Source of the DNA: an uncultured Clostridia bacterium
GTDB taxonomy: Bacteria; Bacillota; Clostridia; Christensenellales; Borkfalkiaceae
Length of the DNA: 44,675 nucleotides
NCBI GenBank assembly: GCA_944336975.1
Contig: CALVLH010000011.1
Location: 1-44,675, forward strand
Reading direction: 5' to 3'
The position numbers were made by a program, and so were the translations under genes. The notes beneath the pieces were generated by a model. That model was not told where the DNA came from and did no database searches. It saw nothing but the letters and a program-made list of their open reading frames with translations. The stretch's first letter is position 1. Every line of letters begins with the position of its first letter. Shown here in pieces: positions 1 to 10,997 of this stretch.

Positions 1-852
1 CGTCAGGTCGGCGTGCCTTACATCGACGTGTTGATGAACAAGTGCGATCAGGTGGACGATCCCGAGCTTCTCGAGCTCGTCGAGATGGAGATCAGAGAGC
101 TCCTTTCCTCTTACGAATTCCCCGGCGAGGATATTCCCATCGTCAAGGGCTCCGCGCTTCTTGCGCTTCAGAAGGCTACTTCCGGCGCTTCCAACGAAGA
201 GATCCTTGCTGCTCCCGAATGCCAGTGCATCCTCGAGCTCATGGACACCATCGACGAGTATATCCCCACGCCTACGCGTGAGGACAGCAAGCCTTTCCTG
301 CTTCCCGTCGAGGACGTCTTCACGATCTCCGGCCGCGGCACGGTCGCTACGGGCAGAGTGGAGCGCGGTGTTGCGCACGTTGGCGATCCTGCAGAGATCG
401 TCGGTCTGATCGACAAACCCAAGACCACCACGATCACCGGTCTCGAAATGTTCCACAAGCAGCTCGACGAAGCGATGGCGGGCGATAACGTCGGTGCTTT
501 GCTCCGCGGTATCAACAGAACGGACGTCGAAAAGGGCCAGGTCATCGCGAAACCCGGTTCCGTTCCCACGGCAACCTCTTTCGCTGCTCAGGTCTACGTC
601 CTGACCAAGGATGAAGGCGGCCGTCACACGGCATTCTTCAACCACTATCGTCCTCAGTTCTTCATCAGAACGACCGACGTTACCGGTTCCATCGAGCTTC
701 CCGAAGGAGTCGAGATGGTCATGCCCGGCGACCACGTCAACCTGAAGGTTGAACTCATCAAACCCGTCGCAATCGAAGAAGGTCTCCGCTTCGCTATCCG
801 TGAAGGCGGCAGAACGGTCGGCTCCGGCGTCGTTTCCAAGATCCTGAAATAA
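1..852 (+). CDS. tuf: Elongation factor Tu, C-terminal 283 residues (5' end outside the window)
   Basis: GTPase that delivers aminoacyl-tRNA to the ribosome. The reading frame is open from base 1, so the gene begins upstream; about 115 residues (P-loop and switch regions) are missing compared with the usual 395-400. Visible are the guanine-specificity motif NKCD near residue 14, the SALLAL segment that closes the G domain, then domains II ([21 protein letters not shown]) and III ([13 protein letters not shown], ending [10 protein letters not shown]). Sequence is typical of bacterial EF-Tu with no damage. A hairpin terminator follows the stop directly, so tuf ends its transcript and is separate from the ATP synthase operon downstream. 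Confidence 0.98.
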   Translation, partial: RQVGVPYIDVLMNKCDQVDDPELLELVEMEIRELLSSYEFPGEDIPIVKGSALLALQKATSGASNEEILAAPECQCILELMDTIDEYIPTPTREDSKPFLLPVEDVFTISGRGTVATGRVERGVAHVGDPAEIVGLIDKPKTTTITGLEMFHKQLDEAMAGDNVGALLRGINRTDVEKGQVIAKPGSVPTATSFAAQVYVLTKDEGGRHTAFFNHYRPQFFIRTTDVTGSIELPEGVEMVMPGDHVNLKVELIKPVAIEEGLRFAIREGGRTVGSGVVSKILK

Positions 853-867
853 GTTTTTCGGATATAG

Positions 868-897
868 TAAAAAGCACAGCTTCGGCTGTGCTTTTTT
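868..897 (+). terminator. Rho-independent terminator of tuf
   Basis: Arms AAAGCACAGC and GCTGTGCTTT with a TTCG tetraloop, followed by a T run. It begins 16 bases after the tuf stop. Confidence 0.92.
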
Positions 898-1597
898 CAT
901 GTCGAAAATTTCGCCTTACCGTCGGTCCGAGCGGTATCACGGCGGAAAGAGAAAGGGAAGTGACGTTTAGAGGAGACTGCGAACGTAATTTGCGGCAATA
1001 GGGCGGCGGCATGCTGCGCGAGGGAAGGCAACGGCCAACTTACTCAAAGTCTAATGTTCAAGGGAAGCCGCGCCCAAGAGGGAGGAGAAAACGCGCGGCT
1101 GAAAACGGACAATCGAGAGTTTGGGAAAAAATCAAAAGTGATGGGAAGAGCGAGAGAAGAGGATCAAGCTTCGTAAGACGGGCAGACATAGGCGACAAAA
1201 AAGTTTCGCGCCGATTTTTTCAGAAATATTACGCCCGAAATCGATTTTTTGGACCCAATATGGAGGTCTTCGTAAGATAATTACCTGCGCTTGCGCCATA
1301 ATAAAATAAGTATAGCTTATATTTTCGTCTGAACCTGTCTCTTTTTTTGCCGCCGAAAAAAAATAACGGGAAAATCATTTTATGTAGTTGATATTATTGA
1401 AAAATTTTCAGAAAATGGACTTTTTTTAAGATATGACGGCAAGAAATTGACTCGGGCAGGCAGAAAAAGATTGCTTCGGCGCATAGAGCGGGCGAAGGAA
1501 CGCTTCAAAGAGAAAAAATTTGTCTGTCGGGCGCGTTTTTTCGCGAAAAAAATCGAAACTATATGAATTTATTATACTTGTATCAAAAAGCGATAAT
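898..1597. other. Non-coding gap before the ATP synthase promoter
   Basis: About 700 bases without a convincing gene. The longest reading frame (1011-1280, plus) has no ribosome site and a low-complexity Arg/Lys/Ser-rich product. It contains AT-rich tracts and a perfect 16-base palindrome at 1536-1551 (TTTTTTCGCGAAAAAA). No tRNA or recognisable riboswitch was seen. Confidence 0.5.
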
Positions 1598-1626
1598 TTG
1601 ACAAATGGCGCTCCGAGAGATATAAT
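1598..1626 (+). promoter_or_regulatory. Consensus sigma-A promoter of the ATP synthase operon
   Basis: -35 TTGACA (1598-1603), 17-base spacer, -10 TATAAT (1621-1626): a perfect match to consensus. An AAGGAGG ribosome site follows at 1672-1678, four bases before atpB. Confidence 0.9.
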
Positions 1627-1682
1627 AGATGAAATGATATAAAAATACTTTTCTTCCTCGCGAAGCGAAGAAAGGAGGTCAC

Positions 1683-2456
1683 ATGATTACGGGCAACTTA
1701 CTTGCGGAAGAAGGCGACATCGGCGAGATGATGCAGGAAGCGCTCTTTCCCGACAACGTCGAGTTTTTGGGCATGAGCATCAATCCGAGTCTGCGCACGG
1801 CATTCCTTCTCACCGCCGCCGTCATCGTGATCGGGCTCATCCTGCGACTGTTCGTCATTCCGCGTTTCAAGACCGTGCCCGGCAGATTTCAGTGCCTGCT
1901 GGAGAAGGCGTGCGAATTTGTGGAGAATATCGCAAAGGAAAACAGTCCGCACAGTTACGGGTTTGTCGGTTGCGTTTGTTTCGGCGCGGTCATCTACATT
2001 TCGATGGGCACGCTGTGCGAGCTTTTGGGCATCCGCGCGATCCTGGTCGATCTGAACGCCTGCCTTGCGCTGGCGGTCACGGCATATTCGATCATGCTCG
2101 CGGGCGGCATCAAGTTCAACAAACTGCGGGGGGCGGGCAGCGTCCTTAAAGATTTCTCACTGTTGCTCTCGATGAGTTTCCGTCTCTTTGGCAGCATGAT
2201 CGGCGGGCTGATGATGACGGAACTGGTTTATTCCGTTCTCTTCCTCTCCATCGGACTTCCCGTGTTGGTGGGCGTGGTGTTCACGATCTTCCATGCGGTC
2301 ATTCAGTCGTATGTCTACATCCTGCTTCTGACGATGTTCTACGGCGAGGCGGCGGAACCGAGAATGCTTAACGGCGAGAAGGCGAACAAAAAAGAAAAAA
2401 AGAACAAAAAAAATAAAAACAATATCGATCAGACGATCGAAAGGAGTTATGTATGA
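1683..2456 (+). CDS. atpB: F-type ATP synthase subunit a
   Basis: Membrane stator subunit that forms the proton (or Na+) half-channels next to the c-ring. 257 residues with several hydrophobic helices. The essential channel arginine is R167 in SMSFRLFGSMIGG (family usual RLFGN; Asn is Ser here), and the last helix carries the IQSYVYILLLTMFY segment. The C-terminus has an unusual hydrophilic Lys/Asn-rich tail (KKEKKNKKNKNN). The start is fixed by AAGGAGG at 1672-1678. First gene of the operon; no atpI precedes it. The stop overlaps the atpE start (ATGA type). Its N-terminus MITGNLLAEE resembles those of the c and b subunits that follow. Confidence 0.96.
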   Translation: MITGNLLAEEGDIGEMMQEALFPDNVEFLGMSINPSLRTAFLLTAAVIVIGLILRLFVIPRFKTVPGRFQCLLEKACEFVENIAKENSPHSYGFVGCVCFGAVIYISMGTLCELLGIRAILVDLNACLALAVTAYSIMLAGGIKFNKLRGAGSVLKDFSLLLSMSFRLFGSMIGGLMMTELVYSVLFLSIGLPVLVGVVFTIFHAVIQSYVYILLLTMFYGEAAEPRMLNGEKANKKEKKNKKNKNNIDQTIERSYV

Positions 2457-2731
2457 ACATGATTACGGCATTATTGGCAGATACGGCGGAAGCCGCGGCA
2501 AATTTCAGCGATAAGGCGCTGATCGCGATCGCGGCGGCTGTGGCGATCCTCGTCGCGGCGGCGGCGGCGATTGCAATGGGCATGGCGGTCAGCAAGGCGC
2601 TGGAAGCCATCGCGCGTCAGCCCGAAGCGGACAAGAAGATCTCCAAATCGCTCATCCTCGGGCTTGTCTTCATCGAGACGTGTATCATTTACGCGCTCGT
2701 CGTGGCGATCCTCATCATCTTCGTAATGTAA
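2453..2731 (+). CDS. atpE: F-type ATP synthase subunit c
   Basis: Rotor ring subunit; a two-helix hairpin carrying the ion-binding carboxylate. 92 residues, longer than the usual 70-85 because of about 20 extra N-terminal residues. The polar loop RQP is at 55-57 and the ion-binding glutamate is E75 in FIETCIIY. Helix 1 is alanine-rich (VAAAAAIAMG) where most families have a GxGxGxG pattern. The Gln of Na+-binding rings is replaced by Met, while Thr follows the Glu, so coupling-ion choice cannot be settled. The start ATG overlaps the atpB stop; AAGGAG lies at 2441-2446. A second ATG at 2459 is also possible. Confidence 0.95.
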   Translation: MNMITALLADTAEAAANFSDKALIAIAAAVAILVAAAAAIAMGMAVSKALEAIARQPEADKKISKSLILGLVFIETCIIYALVVAILIIFVM

Positions 2732-2749
2732 TCTGAAAAGGAAAAAAAC

Positions 2750-3280
2750 ATGATGAACTATGCGGCATTATTGGCAGAATCCTCGGGCGGTCTCCTCGGA
2801 CTGAGCTGGACGGATTTTCTGCTCCATTTGCTCAATTTCGCCATTCTGATCACGGTGGCGGCGTTTCTCATCTATAAACCCGTGACCAAGTTCATGCGGG
2901 AACGCAGAGAAAGCATCCGGAAGCAGATCGACGAAAACAAGCAGAAATCGGAAGAGGCTGACCGCCTGAAAGAGGAGTATTCCGAACGCCTGACGCAGGC
3001 GGACCGGGAGATTTCCGAGAAAAACAAGCTCGCCGACGAACGCATCGCGGCGCGTACGGGAGAGATGCTCGACGAAGGCAAGCGCCGCGCCGAGCAGATC
3101 GTCCGCCGCGCGGAAGAAGAGGCGAAGGCGGAGCGCGCAAAGGCGATGAACGCCGTCAAGGACGACGTCGCCGAAGCGGCGGTCATGATCGCGTCCGGCA
3201 TCCTCGAGCGCGAGATCACGCCCGAAGAAAACGACAAGATCATAGACGAATGTCTGAAGGAATGGGCAGACAATGATTAA
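2750..3280 (+). CDS. atpF: F-type ATP synthase subunit b
   Basis: Peripheral stalk subunit: one N-terminal membrane helix and a long charged coiled coil that holds the alpha3beta3 head still. 176 residues. The membrane segment lies around residues 20-43 (DFLLHLLNFAILITVAAFLI), followed by Glu/Lys/Arg-rich helix to about 150 and a short C-terminal part. Two adjacent ATGs (2750 and 2753) are possible behind AAAAGGAA. The N-terminus (MMNYAALLAES) resembles that of subunits a and c. The gene overlaps atpH by 8 bases. Confidence 0.93.
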   Translation: MMNYAALLAESSGGLLGLSWTDFLLHLLNFAILITVAAFLIYKPVTKFMRERRESIRKQIDENKQKSEEADRLKEEYSERLTQADREISEKNKLADERIAARTGEMLDEGKRRAEQIVRRAEEEAKAERAKAMNAVKDDVAEAAVMIASGILEREITPEENDKIIDECLKEWADND

Positions 3281-3668
3281 GTTTACCGTAACCACGCGGG
3301 AAGAACTCAGCGACGCCGAAAAACGCGAGCTGGAAGCGAAATTCCGCGCGGAATACCGAGACGAAGTCGAAGTGGACTATCATACCGACGCCGTATTGGT
3401 CGGCAATATGGTCATTTTCGACGGTAAAAAGGAGAAGAGCGTCGTCAAACTTACGGTGACGACGAGTCTCCCGCTCACCGACGAGCAGAAGCGCAAGGTG
3501 GAGGCGACGTTCGCGCCCAAATACAGCGAGGAACTGTTCACGGAGTATTTCGTGGACGATACCCTGTTGGGCGGGATCATCGTCTTTGACGGCAAGACGG
3601 TCTACGACGGTTCGGTAAAGAGCAAACTCGACAAAATCAGGGAAACCATCGGCAATGGAAAAGCATGA
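3273..3668 (+). CDS. atpH: ATP synthase delta subunit, rebuilt: N-terminal domain absent, C-terminal domain duplicated
   Basis: Position between b and alpha and the C-terminal signature ([25 protein letters not shown]) identify the delta/OSCP subunit. The protein has only 131 residues instead of about 180 and lacks the six-helix N-terminal domain that normally grips the alpha N-termini. It consists of two copies of the C-terminal beta-alpha domain: copy 1 about residues 3-52 and copy 2 about residues 59-108, roughly 44% identical by eye (shared TVTT, L.D..KR..EA.F, Y, D..L.G, FDGK). The first copy has lost the YDGS tail. The frame is intact and overlaps atpF by 8 and atpA by 14 bases, so this is an operating gene and not a wreck. 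Confidence 0.85.
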   Translation: MIKFTVTTREELSDAEKRELEAKFRAEYRDEVEVDYHTDAVLVGNMVIFDGKKEKSVVKLTVTTSLPLTDEQKRKVEATFAPKYSEELFTEYFVDDTLLGGIIVFDGKTVYDGSVKSKLDKIRETIGNGKA

Positions 3669-5162
3669 ATTTTCGTTTATAACGGACGAACTCAAAGAAC
3701 AGATCCGTTCGTTCAGATTCGATAACGGCATGAAGGACGCGGGGCGCCTGGTCGCCTGCGGCGACGGCGTGCTGACCATCGAAGGGCTGACGAACGTCAA
3801 GAACGGCGAGCTCATCTACATCAACGGCGGGAAATACGCGCTCGCGATGAACCTCGAAGAAAAACAGGTGGGCGCGATCCTTCTCACCAACGCGTACGAC
3901 CTTTCGGAGGGCGATCTCGCCTATTCGACGGGGCGCATCGTCAGCGTGCCCGTGGGCGACGAGCTGCTCGGGCGCGTAGTCAATCCGCTGGGACTTCCGT
4001 TGGACGGCGGGAAACCCATCCCCGGGGAAAAACTGCGCAACATCGAGGCGCCCGCTCCCGCGATCTTCGACCGCGCGAAGGTGGACGAGCCGCTGTATAC
4101 GGGCATCATGGCGCTCGATTCCATGATCCCCATCGGCAAGGGGCAGCGTGAACTCATCATCGGCGACCGTCAGACGGGCAAGACCGCGATCGCGGTGGAC
4201 GCCATCCTCAATCAGAAGGGGAAGGACGTCATCTGCGTCTATGTCGCGATCGGGCAGAAGATCGCTTCCGTCAACAGCGTCATCCAGACGCTGAAAGCGC
4301 ACGACGCGATGGACTATACGGTGGTCGTGTGTTCGACGGCGAGCGAAACGGCGCCCCTGCAATATCTCGCGCCCTATACGGGCACGGCGATCGCGGAAGA
4401 GTTCATGTACTCGGGCAAGGACGTGCTCATCGTCTACGACGATCTGTCCAAGCACGCGGTGGCGTACCGTACCATCTCCCTGCTCTTGAAACGCCCTTCG
4501 GGACGCGAGGCGTATCCGGGCGATATTTTCTATATCCATTCCCGTCTGCTCGAACGCAGCGCGAAGCTGAGCGAGAAGATGGGCGGCGGATCTCTGACCG
4601 CGCTTCCCATCATCGAAACGCTGGCAGGCGATATTTCCGCTTACATCCCGACCAACGTCATTTCCATTACGGACGGTCAGATCTATCTGGAAAGCGAGCT
4701 CTTCCATTCGGGCATCCGCCCCGCGGTAAACGTGGGGCTTTCCGTCTCGCGCGTCGGCGGTTCGGCGCAGTGCAAGGCGATGAAGAAGGTGAGCGGACAG
4801 GTGCGTCTCGACCTCGCGCATTATCGCGAAATGGCGCAGTTCTCGCAGTTCGGCGCCGATCTCGATCTGGCGACGATGGCGGTATTGGGCAAGGGCGCGA
4901 GACTGACCGAGAGCCTCAAACAAAACCAATGCGCGCCCAAAAAGATGTGCGACATGGTCGTATCCCTCGTCATCACGATGAAGGACTGGCTCTCGGACAT
5001 CGCCGTGAAGGACGTCAATCCCTTCCTGGACGGGTTCCTGCGCGACCTTCATCTCAATCATCCGGAACTCACCGACCGTCTGGAACGGGAGCAGACTTTC
5101 TCGGACGAAGACGCAGACAAGATCAAGGAATACCTTACGCAATATAAGGAATCGAGAAAAGC

Positions 5163-5166
<4 letters not shown>
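3655..5166 (+). CDS. atpA: F-type ATP synthase subunit alpha
   Basis: Non-catalytic nucleotide-binding subunit of the F1 head. 503 residues, normal length. P-loop GDRQTGKT at 170-177, preceded by the usual N-terminal beta barrel ([10 protein letters not shown]); the [13 protein letters not shown] segment supplies the alpha arginine finger. The N-terminal helix (about residues 6-20), which normally meets the delta N-terminal domain, is still present although that domain is missing from AtpH. The start overlaps the end of atpH by 14 bases; the stop overlaps atpG (ATGA). Confidence 0.97.
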
Positions 5167-7773
<2,607 letters not shown>

Positions 7774-7777
7774 GAGA

Positions 7778-7810
7778 AACGCCCCGCGGCTTGCAAAGCC
7801 GCGGGGCGTT
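7778..7810. terminator. Strong GC-rich terminator after the ATP synthase operon
   Basis: Perfect 15-base arms AACGCCCCGCGGCTT and AAGCCGCGGGGCGTT around GCA. Symmetric, so it can also stop transcription from the minus strand (MATE remnant). Confidence 0.9.
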
Positions 7811-8098
7811 GTGTTCGGCGTATATCGGAAATTCCTTTTCACAAGTGGCCCGAGATGTTATGATCTGTGCGAGCGTATTGCAAAATTTGTCGCCCGCGAG
7901 CGCGGCGGCGCCCGTTACGGGGCTTTGCCCGACGCAGGTGCGGACGAATACGGGACAGAACACGTTGACGAGCTGTGCAAAAAAGGAGGGGATCGTCAGC
8001 CCCAGCACGACTTTCAGCGGATTGGCTTCGGCGAGGTAACGCTCGCCGTGTTTTTTGGGATGAAAATGAGGGCGTTTGATCGGGTTCATGACGTTCAC
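7811..8098 (-). pseudogene. N-terminal remnant of a MATE-family efflux transporter
   Basis: The minus-strand frame from 8098 gives a clear MATE N-terminus: a hydrophilic lead (NPIKRPHFHPKKH), then NPLKVVLGLTIPSFFAQLVN and a degraded VDRxxIGxxxGxxALA region (VRTCVGQSPVTGAAALAG). Similarity fades after about 75 residues, and the remaining ~370 residues of a normal transporter are absent because the frame runs into the atp terminator. A usable promoter survives upstream. The MATE call rests on family recognition; an unrelated short membrane peptide is less likely. Confidence 0.65.
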
Positions 8099-8115
8099 CG
8101 ATAGTACGGTTTCAT

Positions 8116-8143
8116 ATTATAGCCATTTTTTCGGAAAAGGCAA
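8116..8143 (-). promoter_or_regulatory. Promoter facing the MATE remnant
   Basis: Minus-strand -35 TTGCCT (8143-8138), 16-base spacer, -10 TATAAT (8121-8116). Confidence 0.6.
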
Positions 8144-8172
8144 CCGATCGGATGAGAAAATATGTCTTTCCG

Positions 8173-8200
8173 TTTAGATCGTATCATTTTGTGGTATATA
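8173..8200 (+). promoter_or_regulatory. Possible promoter of the Ca2+ ATPase
   Basis: TTTAGA (8173-8178), 16-base spacer, TATATA (8195-8200) preceded by TGG (extended -10). A second candidate -10 (TATAAA, 8222-8227) lies closer to the gene. The choice is uncertain. Confidence 0.4.
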
Positions 8201-8246
8201 TCAAATAATACTGATATTCGGTATAAAATCAAAATAAGGAGTTAGT

Positions 8247-10925
8247 ATGGACGGACAGGACGGGAACAGTCGCGTGCCTTGGCACGCGAAGACGTCGGAG
8301 GAAGTGCTGAGCGCGCTCAACGCGACCGAAGAGGGATTAAGCGATGCCGAGGCGGCGAAACGGCTCTCGGAGCATGGCAGGAACGTATTGAAAGAAAAAA
8401 AAGCGAAAAGCATCTGGAAGATGCTGTGGGAGCAGATCAGGGACGTCATGGTCCTTATCCTCATCGCCGCGGCAGTTGTGTCCATGATCTTTTCCGAATG
8501 GGCGGAAGCGGTCGTCATTCTCGTGATCGTCGTGCTCGACGCGGTGATCGGTATCGTACAGGAGAAAAAAGCGGCGAACGCATTGCGCTCATTGATGGAA
8601 CTGAGCGCGCCGACGGCGCGCGTGTTGCGTGAGGGCGAAGAGAGCATCGTCCCCGCCGAACAGCTTGTTCCGGGCGACATCGTCTATCTCGAAGACGGTT
8701 GCGTCGTCCCTGCGGACCTGCGCCTGTTGCAGGAATCCAATCTCAAGATACAGGAAGCGTCTCTGACGGGCGAAAGCGTGCCCGTCGATAAGGACGCGAC
8801 GGTCGCTCTGCCCGAGGAAGCGGCACTGGGCGATCGCATCAATATGGCGTATTCTTCCTCCGTCGTCATGTACGGCACGGGCGTCGGCGTCGTCGTGGAT
8901 ACCGGTATGCGCACGCAGGTGGGCAGCATTGCGGGGATGCTCGACAATCAGGACGAACTGGACACGCCGCTCAAAAAGAAACTCAACAGCGTCGGCAAGA
9001 TCCTGAGCATCGTCGGGCTCATCATCGGCGTGCTCATCTTTGCGATCGGGCTGGCATACGGCAGGAACTGGCTTCCGCTCCTCATGACGGCGGTCTCGCT
9101 TGCCATCTCCATCATCCCCGAAGGGCTTCCCGCGACGGCGACCGTCGTCATGGCGCTCAGCGTACAGCGCATGGCGAAGCAACAGGCGCTCGTGCGCTCG
9201 TTGCCCGCGGTGGAAACGCTCGGCAGCGCGACGGTCATCTGTTGCGACAAGACGGGTACGCTCACGCAGAACCGCATGACCGTCACTCATTTCGCGGTGG
9301 ACGGGGATTTTGTCAGCGGCGTGCCTACGCCGCTCACGGACGAAGCGTCCGCCAAGGCGGAACGCTATCGCGAACTGCTCTACGCTTCCGCGCTCTGCAA
9401 CAATGCGGCGAAGGATCCCGACCGTCCCGGCGAGACGCTGGGCGATCCCACCGAAGGCGCGCTCCTCTATTTTGCCGACAGATTCGGCGTGGATAACGAG
9501 GCGCTGGAAGACGATTGTCCCCGCGTCTATGAACAGCCGTTCGACTCGGACAGAAAGAGGATGTCTACGGTCAACCGCACGCAAGCGGGACTGACCGTCT
9601 ACACCAAGGGCGCGGTGGACGAACTTCTGCCGCTGTGCACCCGCTTCCTCGACGACGACGGGATACGACCGATCACGGACGAGGACAAAGAGCGCATCCT
9701 TTCGCTCAGCAATCAGATGTCCGAACAGGCGCTTCGCGTGCTCGGTTATGCGACGAAGCAGATCGGCGAAGTTCCCGAAGACGGTACGGATATTGAATAC
9801 GACCTGACCTTTATCGGACTCACTGGGATGATCGACCCGCCCCGCACGGAGGTCATCAAGGCGGTGGAGACCTGCCATACGGCGGGCATCCGCGTCGTCA
9901 TGATCACGGGCGACCACAAGACGACGGCGGTCGCGATCGCGCGGCAGTTAAAGATCTACAGAAAGGGGAACACGGTCATTTCCGGTCCCGAACTGGACGA
10001 GATGACGGACGAACAGCTCGACGCGGCGGTGCGCACGACCACGGTGTTCGCGCGCGTGTCGCCTTCGGATAAACTGCGCATCGTGCAATCGCTCCAAAGA
10101 ACGGGCGAAGTGGTATCCATGACCGGGGACGGCGTCAACGACTCTCCCGCGTTGAAGGCGGCTGACATCGGCGTTGCGATGGGGGCAGGTACGGACGTCG
10201 CGAAGGGCGCCTCGGACATGGTCCTCATGGACAACAACTTCACGACCATCGAATACGCGGTGCGCGAAGGCAGAAGGGTATACAGGAACATCCAGAAGGT
10301 CATTCAGTTCCTCCTCGCGGGCAACATCGCGGAGATCATCGTGCTGTTCCTCGCGACGCTGTTCAACTGGGAAGCGCCCATTCTCGCGGTACACGTCCTC
10401 CTCATCAACCTCGCAACGGATACGCTCCCCGCGCTCGCGCTGGGCGTCGATCCCGCGAGCAAGAACATCATGAAGCATCCGCCCGTCAAATCGGGTACGC
10501 TGTTCGAACGCGGACTCATCATCCGCGTATGCACGCACGGTGCGATCATCGGCGCGGCGACGCTCGCGGCTTACTTCATCGGACTTACCGACAACCATAC
10601 GGTCGGCATGACGATGGCGTTCACCGTGCTCGCGCTCTCGCAGCTCATCCACGCGCTCAATCAGCGTTCCAATACCGAGTCGGTATTCGCCAAGGGCAAC
10701 GGGCATAACCCTTATCTGTTTGTCGCAATGGCGGCTTCCGCCGTCATCCTCGCGCTGGTACTGTTCGTGCCGCCTATTCAGGCGTTTTTCAGCCTTACCT
10801 TCCTCACGTGGAAAGAATATCTCATCACTGCGGCGCTCTCGCTGGCGCCCATCGTCCTCGTCGAGATCATCAAGGCGATCAAAAGAGCGGTCAACCGCAA
10901 GAAGAATATTGTGGAAGAAGAATAA
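8247..10925 (+). CDS. Calcium-transporting P-type ATPase (P2A, SERCA-like)
   Basis: Membrane pump expected to export Ca2+ at the cost of ATP. 892 residues with the full set of P-type motifs: cation-ATPase N-domain at the start, actuator TGES at 174-177, the Ca2+-site helix PEGLPA at 291-296, phosphorylated D334 in CDKTGTLT, nucleotide-domain residues, the hinge TGDGVNDSP from 626, and a C-terminal bundle of membrane helices (NLATDTLPALALGVDP). PEGLPA and the N..TD helix 6 pattern favour Ca2+ over Na+/K+ or heavy metals. Start supported by AAGGAG just upstream. Single-gene unit between a promoter region and a bidirectional terminator. Mn2+ transport is an alternative. Confidence 0.93.
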   Translation: MDGQDGNSRVPWHAKTSEEVLSALNATEEGLSDAEAAKRLSEHGRNVLKEKKAKSIWKMLWEQIRDVMVLILIAAAVVSMIFSEWAEAVVILVIVVLDAVIGIVQEKKAANALRSLMELSAPTARVLREGEESIVPAEQLVPGDIVYLEDGCVVPADLRLLQESNLKIQEASLTGESVPVDKDATVALPEEAALGDRINMAYSSSVVMYGTGVGVVVDTGMRTQVGSIAGMLDNQDELDTPLKKKLNSVGKILSIVGLIIGVLIFAIGLAYGRNWLPLLMTAVSLAISIIPEGLPATATVVMALSVQRMAKQQALVRSLPAVETLGSATVICCDKTGTLTQNRMTVTHFAVDGDFVSGVPTPLTDEASAKAERYRELLYASALCNNAAKDPDRPGETLGDPTEGALLYFADRFGVDNEALEDDCPRVYEQPFDSDRKRMSTVNRTQAGLTVYTKGAVDELLPLCTRFLDDDGIRPITDEDKERILSLSNQMSEQALRVLGYATKQIGEVPEDGTDIEYDLTFIGLTGMIDPPRTEVIKAVETCHTAGIRVVMITGDHKTTAVAIARQLKIYRKGNTVISGPELDEMTDEQLDAAVRTTTVFARVSPSDKLRIVQSLQRTGEVVSMTGDGVNDSPALKAADIGVAMGAGTDVAKGASDMVLMDNNFTTIEYAVREGRRVYRNIQKVIQFLLAGNIAEIIVLFLATLFNWEAPILAVHVLLINLATDTLPALALGVDPASKNIMKHPPVKSGTLFERGLIIRVCTHGAIIGAATLAAYFIGLTDNHTVGMTMAFTVLALSQLIHALNQRSNTESVFAKGNGHNPYLFVAMAASAVILALVLFVPPIQAFFSLTFLTWKEYLITAALSLAPIVLVEIIKAIKRAVNRKKNIVEEE

Positions 10926-10935
10926 CGAGAATAAA

Positions 10936-10971
10936 AAGAACAGCCCTTCCCGAACGGGAAGGGCTGTTCTT
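10936..10971. terminator. Bidirectional terminator between convergent genes
   Basis: Arms AAGAACAGCCCTTCCCG and CGGGAAGGGCTGTTCTT, 17 base pairs with an AA centre. It lies 10 bases after the Ca2+ ATPase stop and 27 bases from the stop of the convergent minus-strand gene. Confidence 0.88.
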
Positions 10972-10997
10972 CTGTAAGAAATTAAGAAACCAGGATA

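Noticed and set aside
1011-1280. 89-residue plus-strand frame in the gap before the ATP synthase operon
   Set aside because: No ribosome site, and an Arg/Lys/Ser-rich low-complexity product without recognisable domains.
2453-2731. Calling the ATP synthase Na+-dependent
   Set aside because: Thr follows the ion-binding Glu, but the key Gln in helix 1 is Met, so the motif is incomplete.
3637-5142. 501-residue minus-strand frame opposite atpA
   Set aside because: Antisense shadow of a well-supported gene, caused by GC-rich codon usage; His/Arg/Asp-rich product with no family.
8589-9917. 442-residue minus-strand frame opposite the Ca2+ ATPase
   Set aside because: Antisense shadow; no ribosome site or domain.
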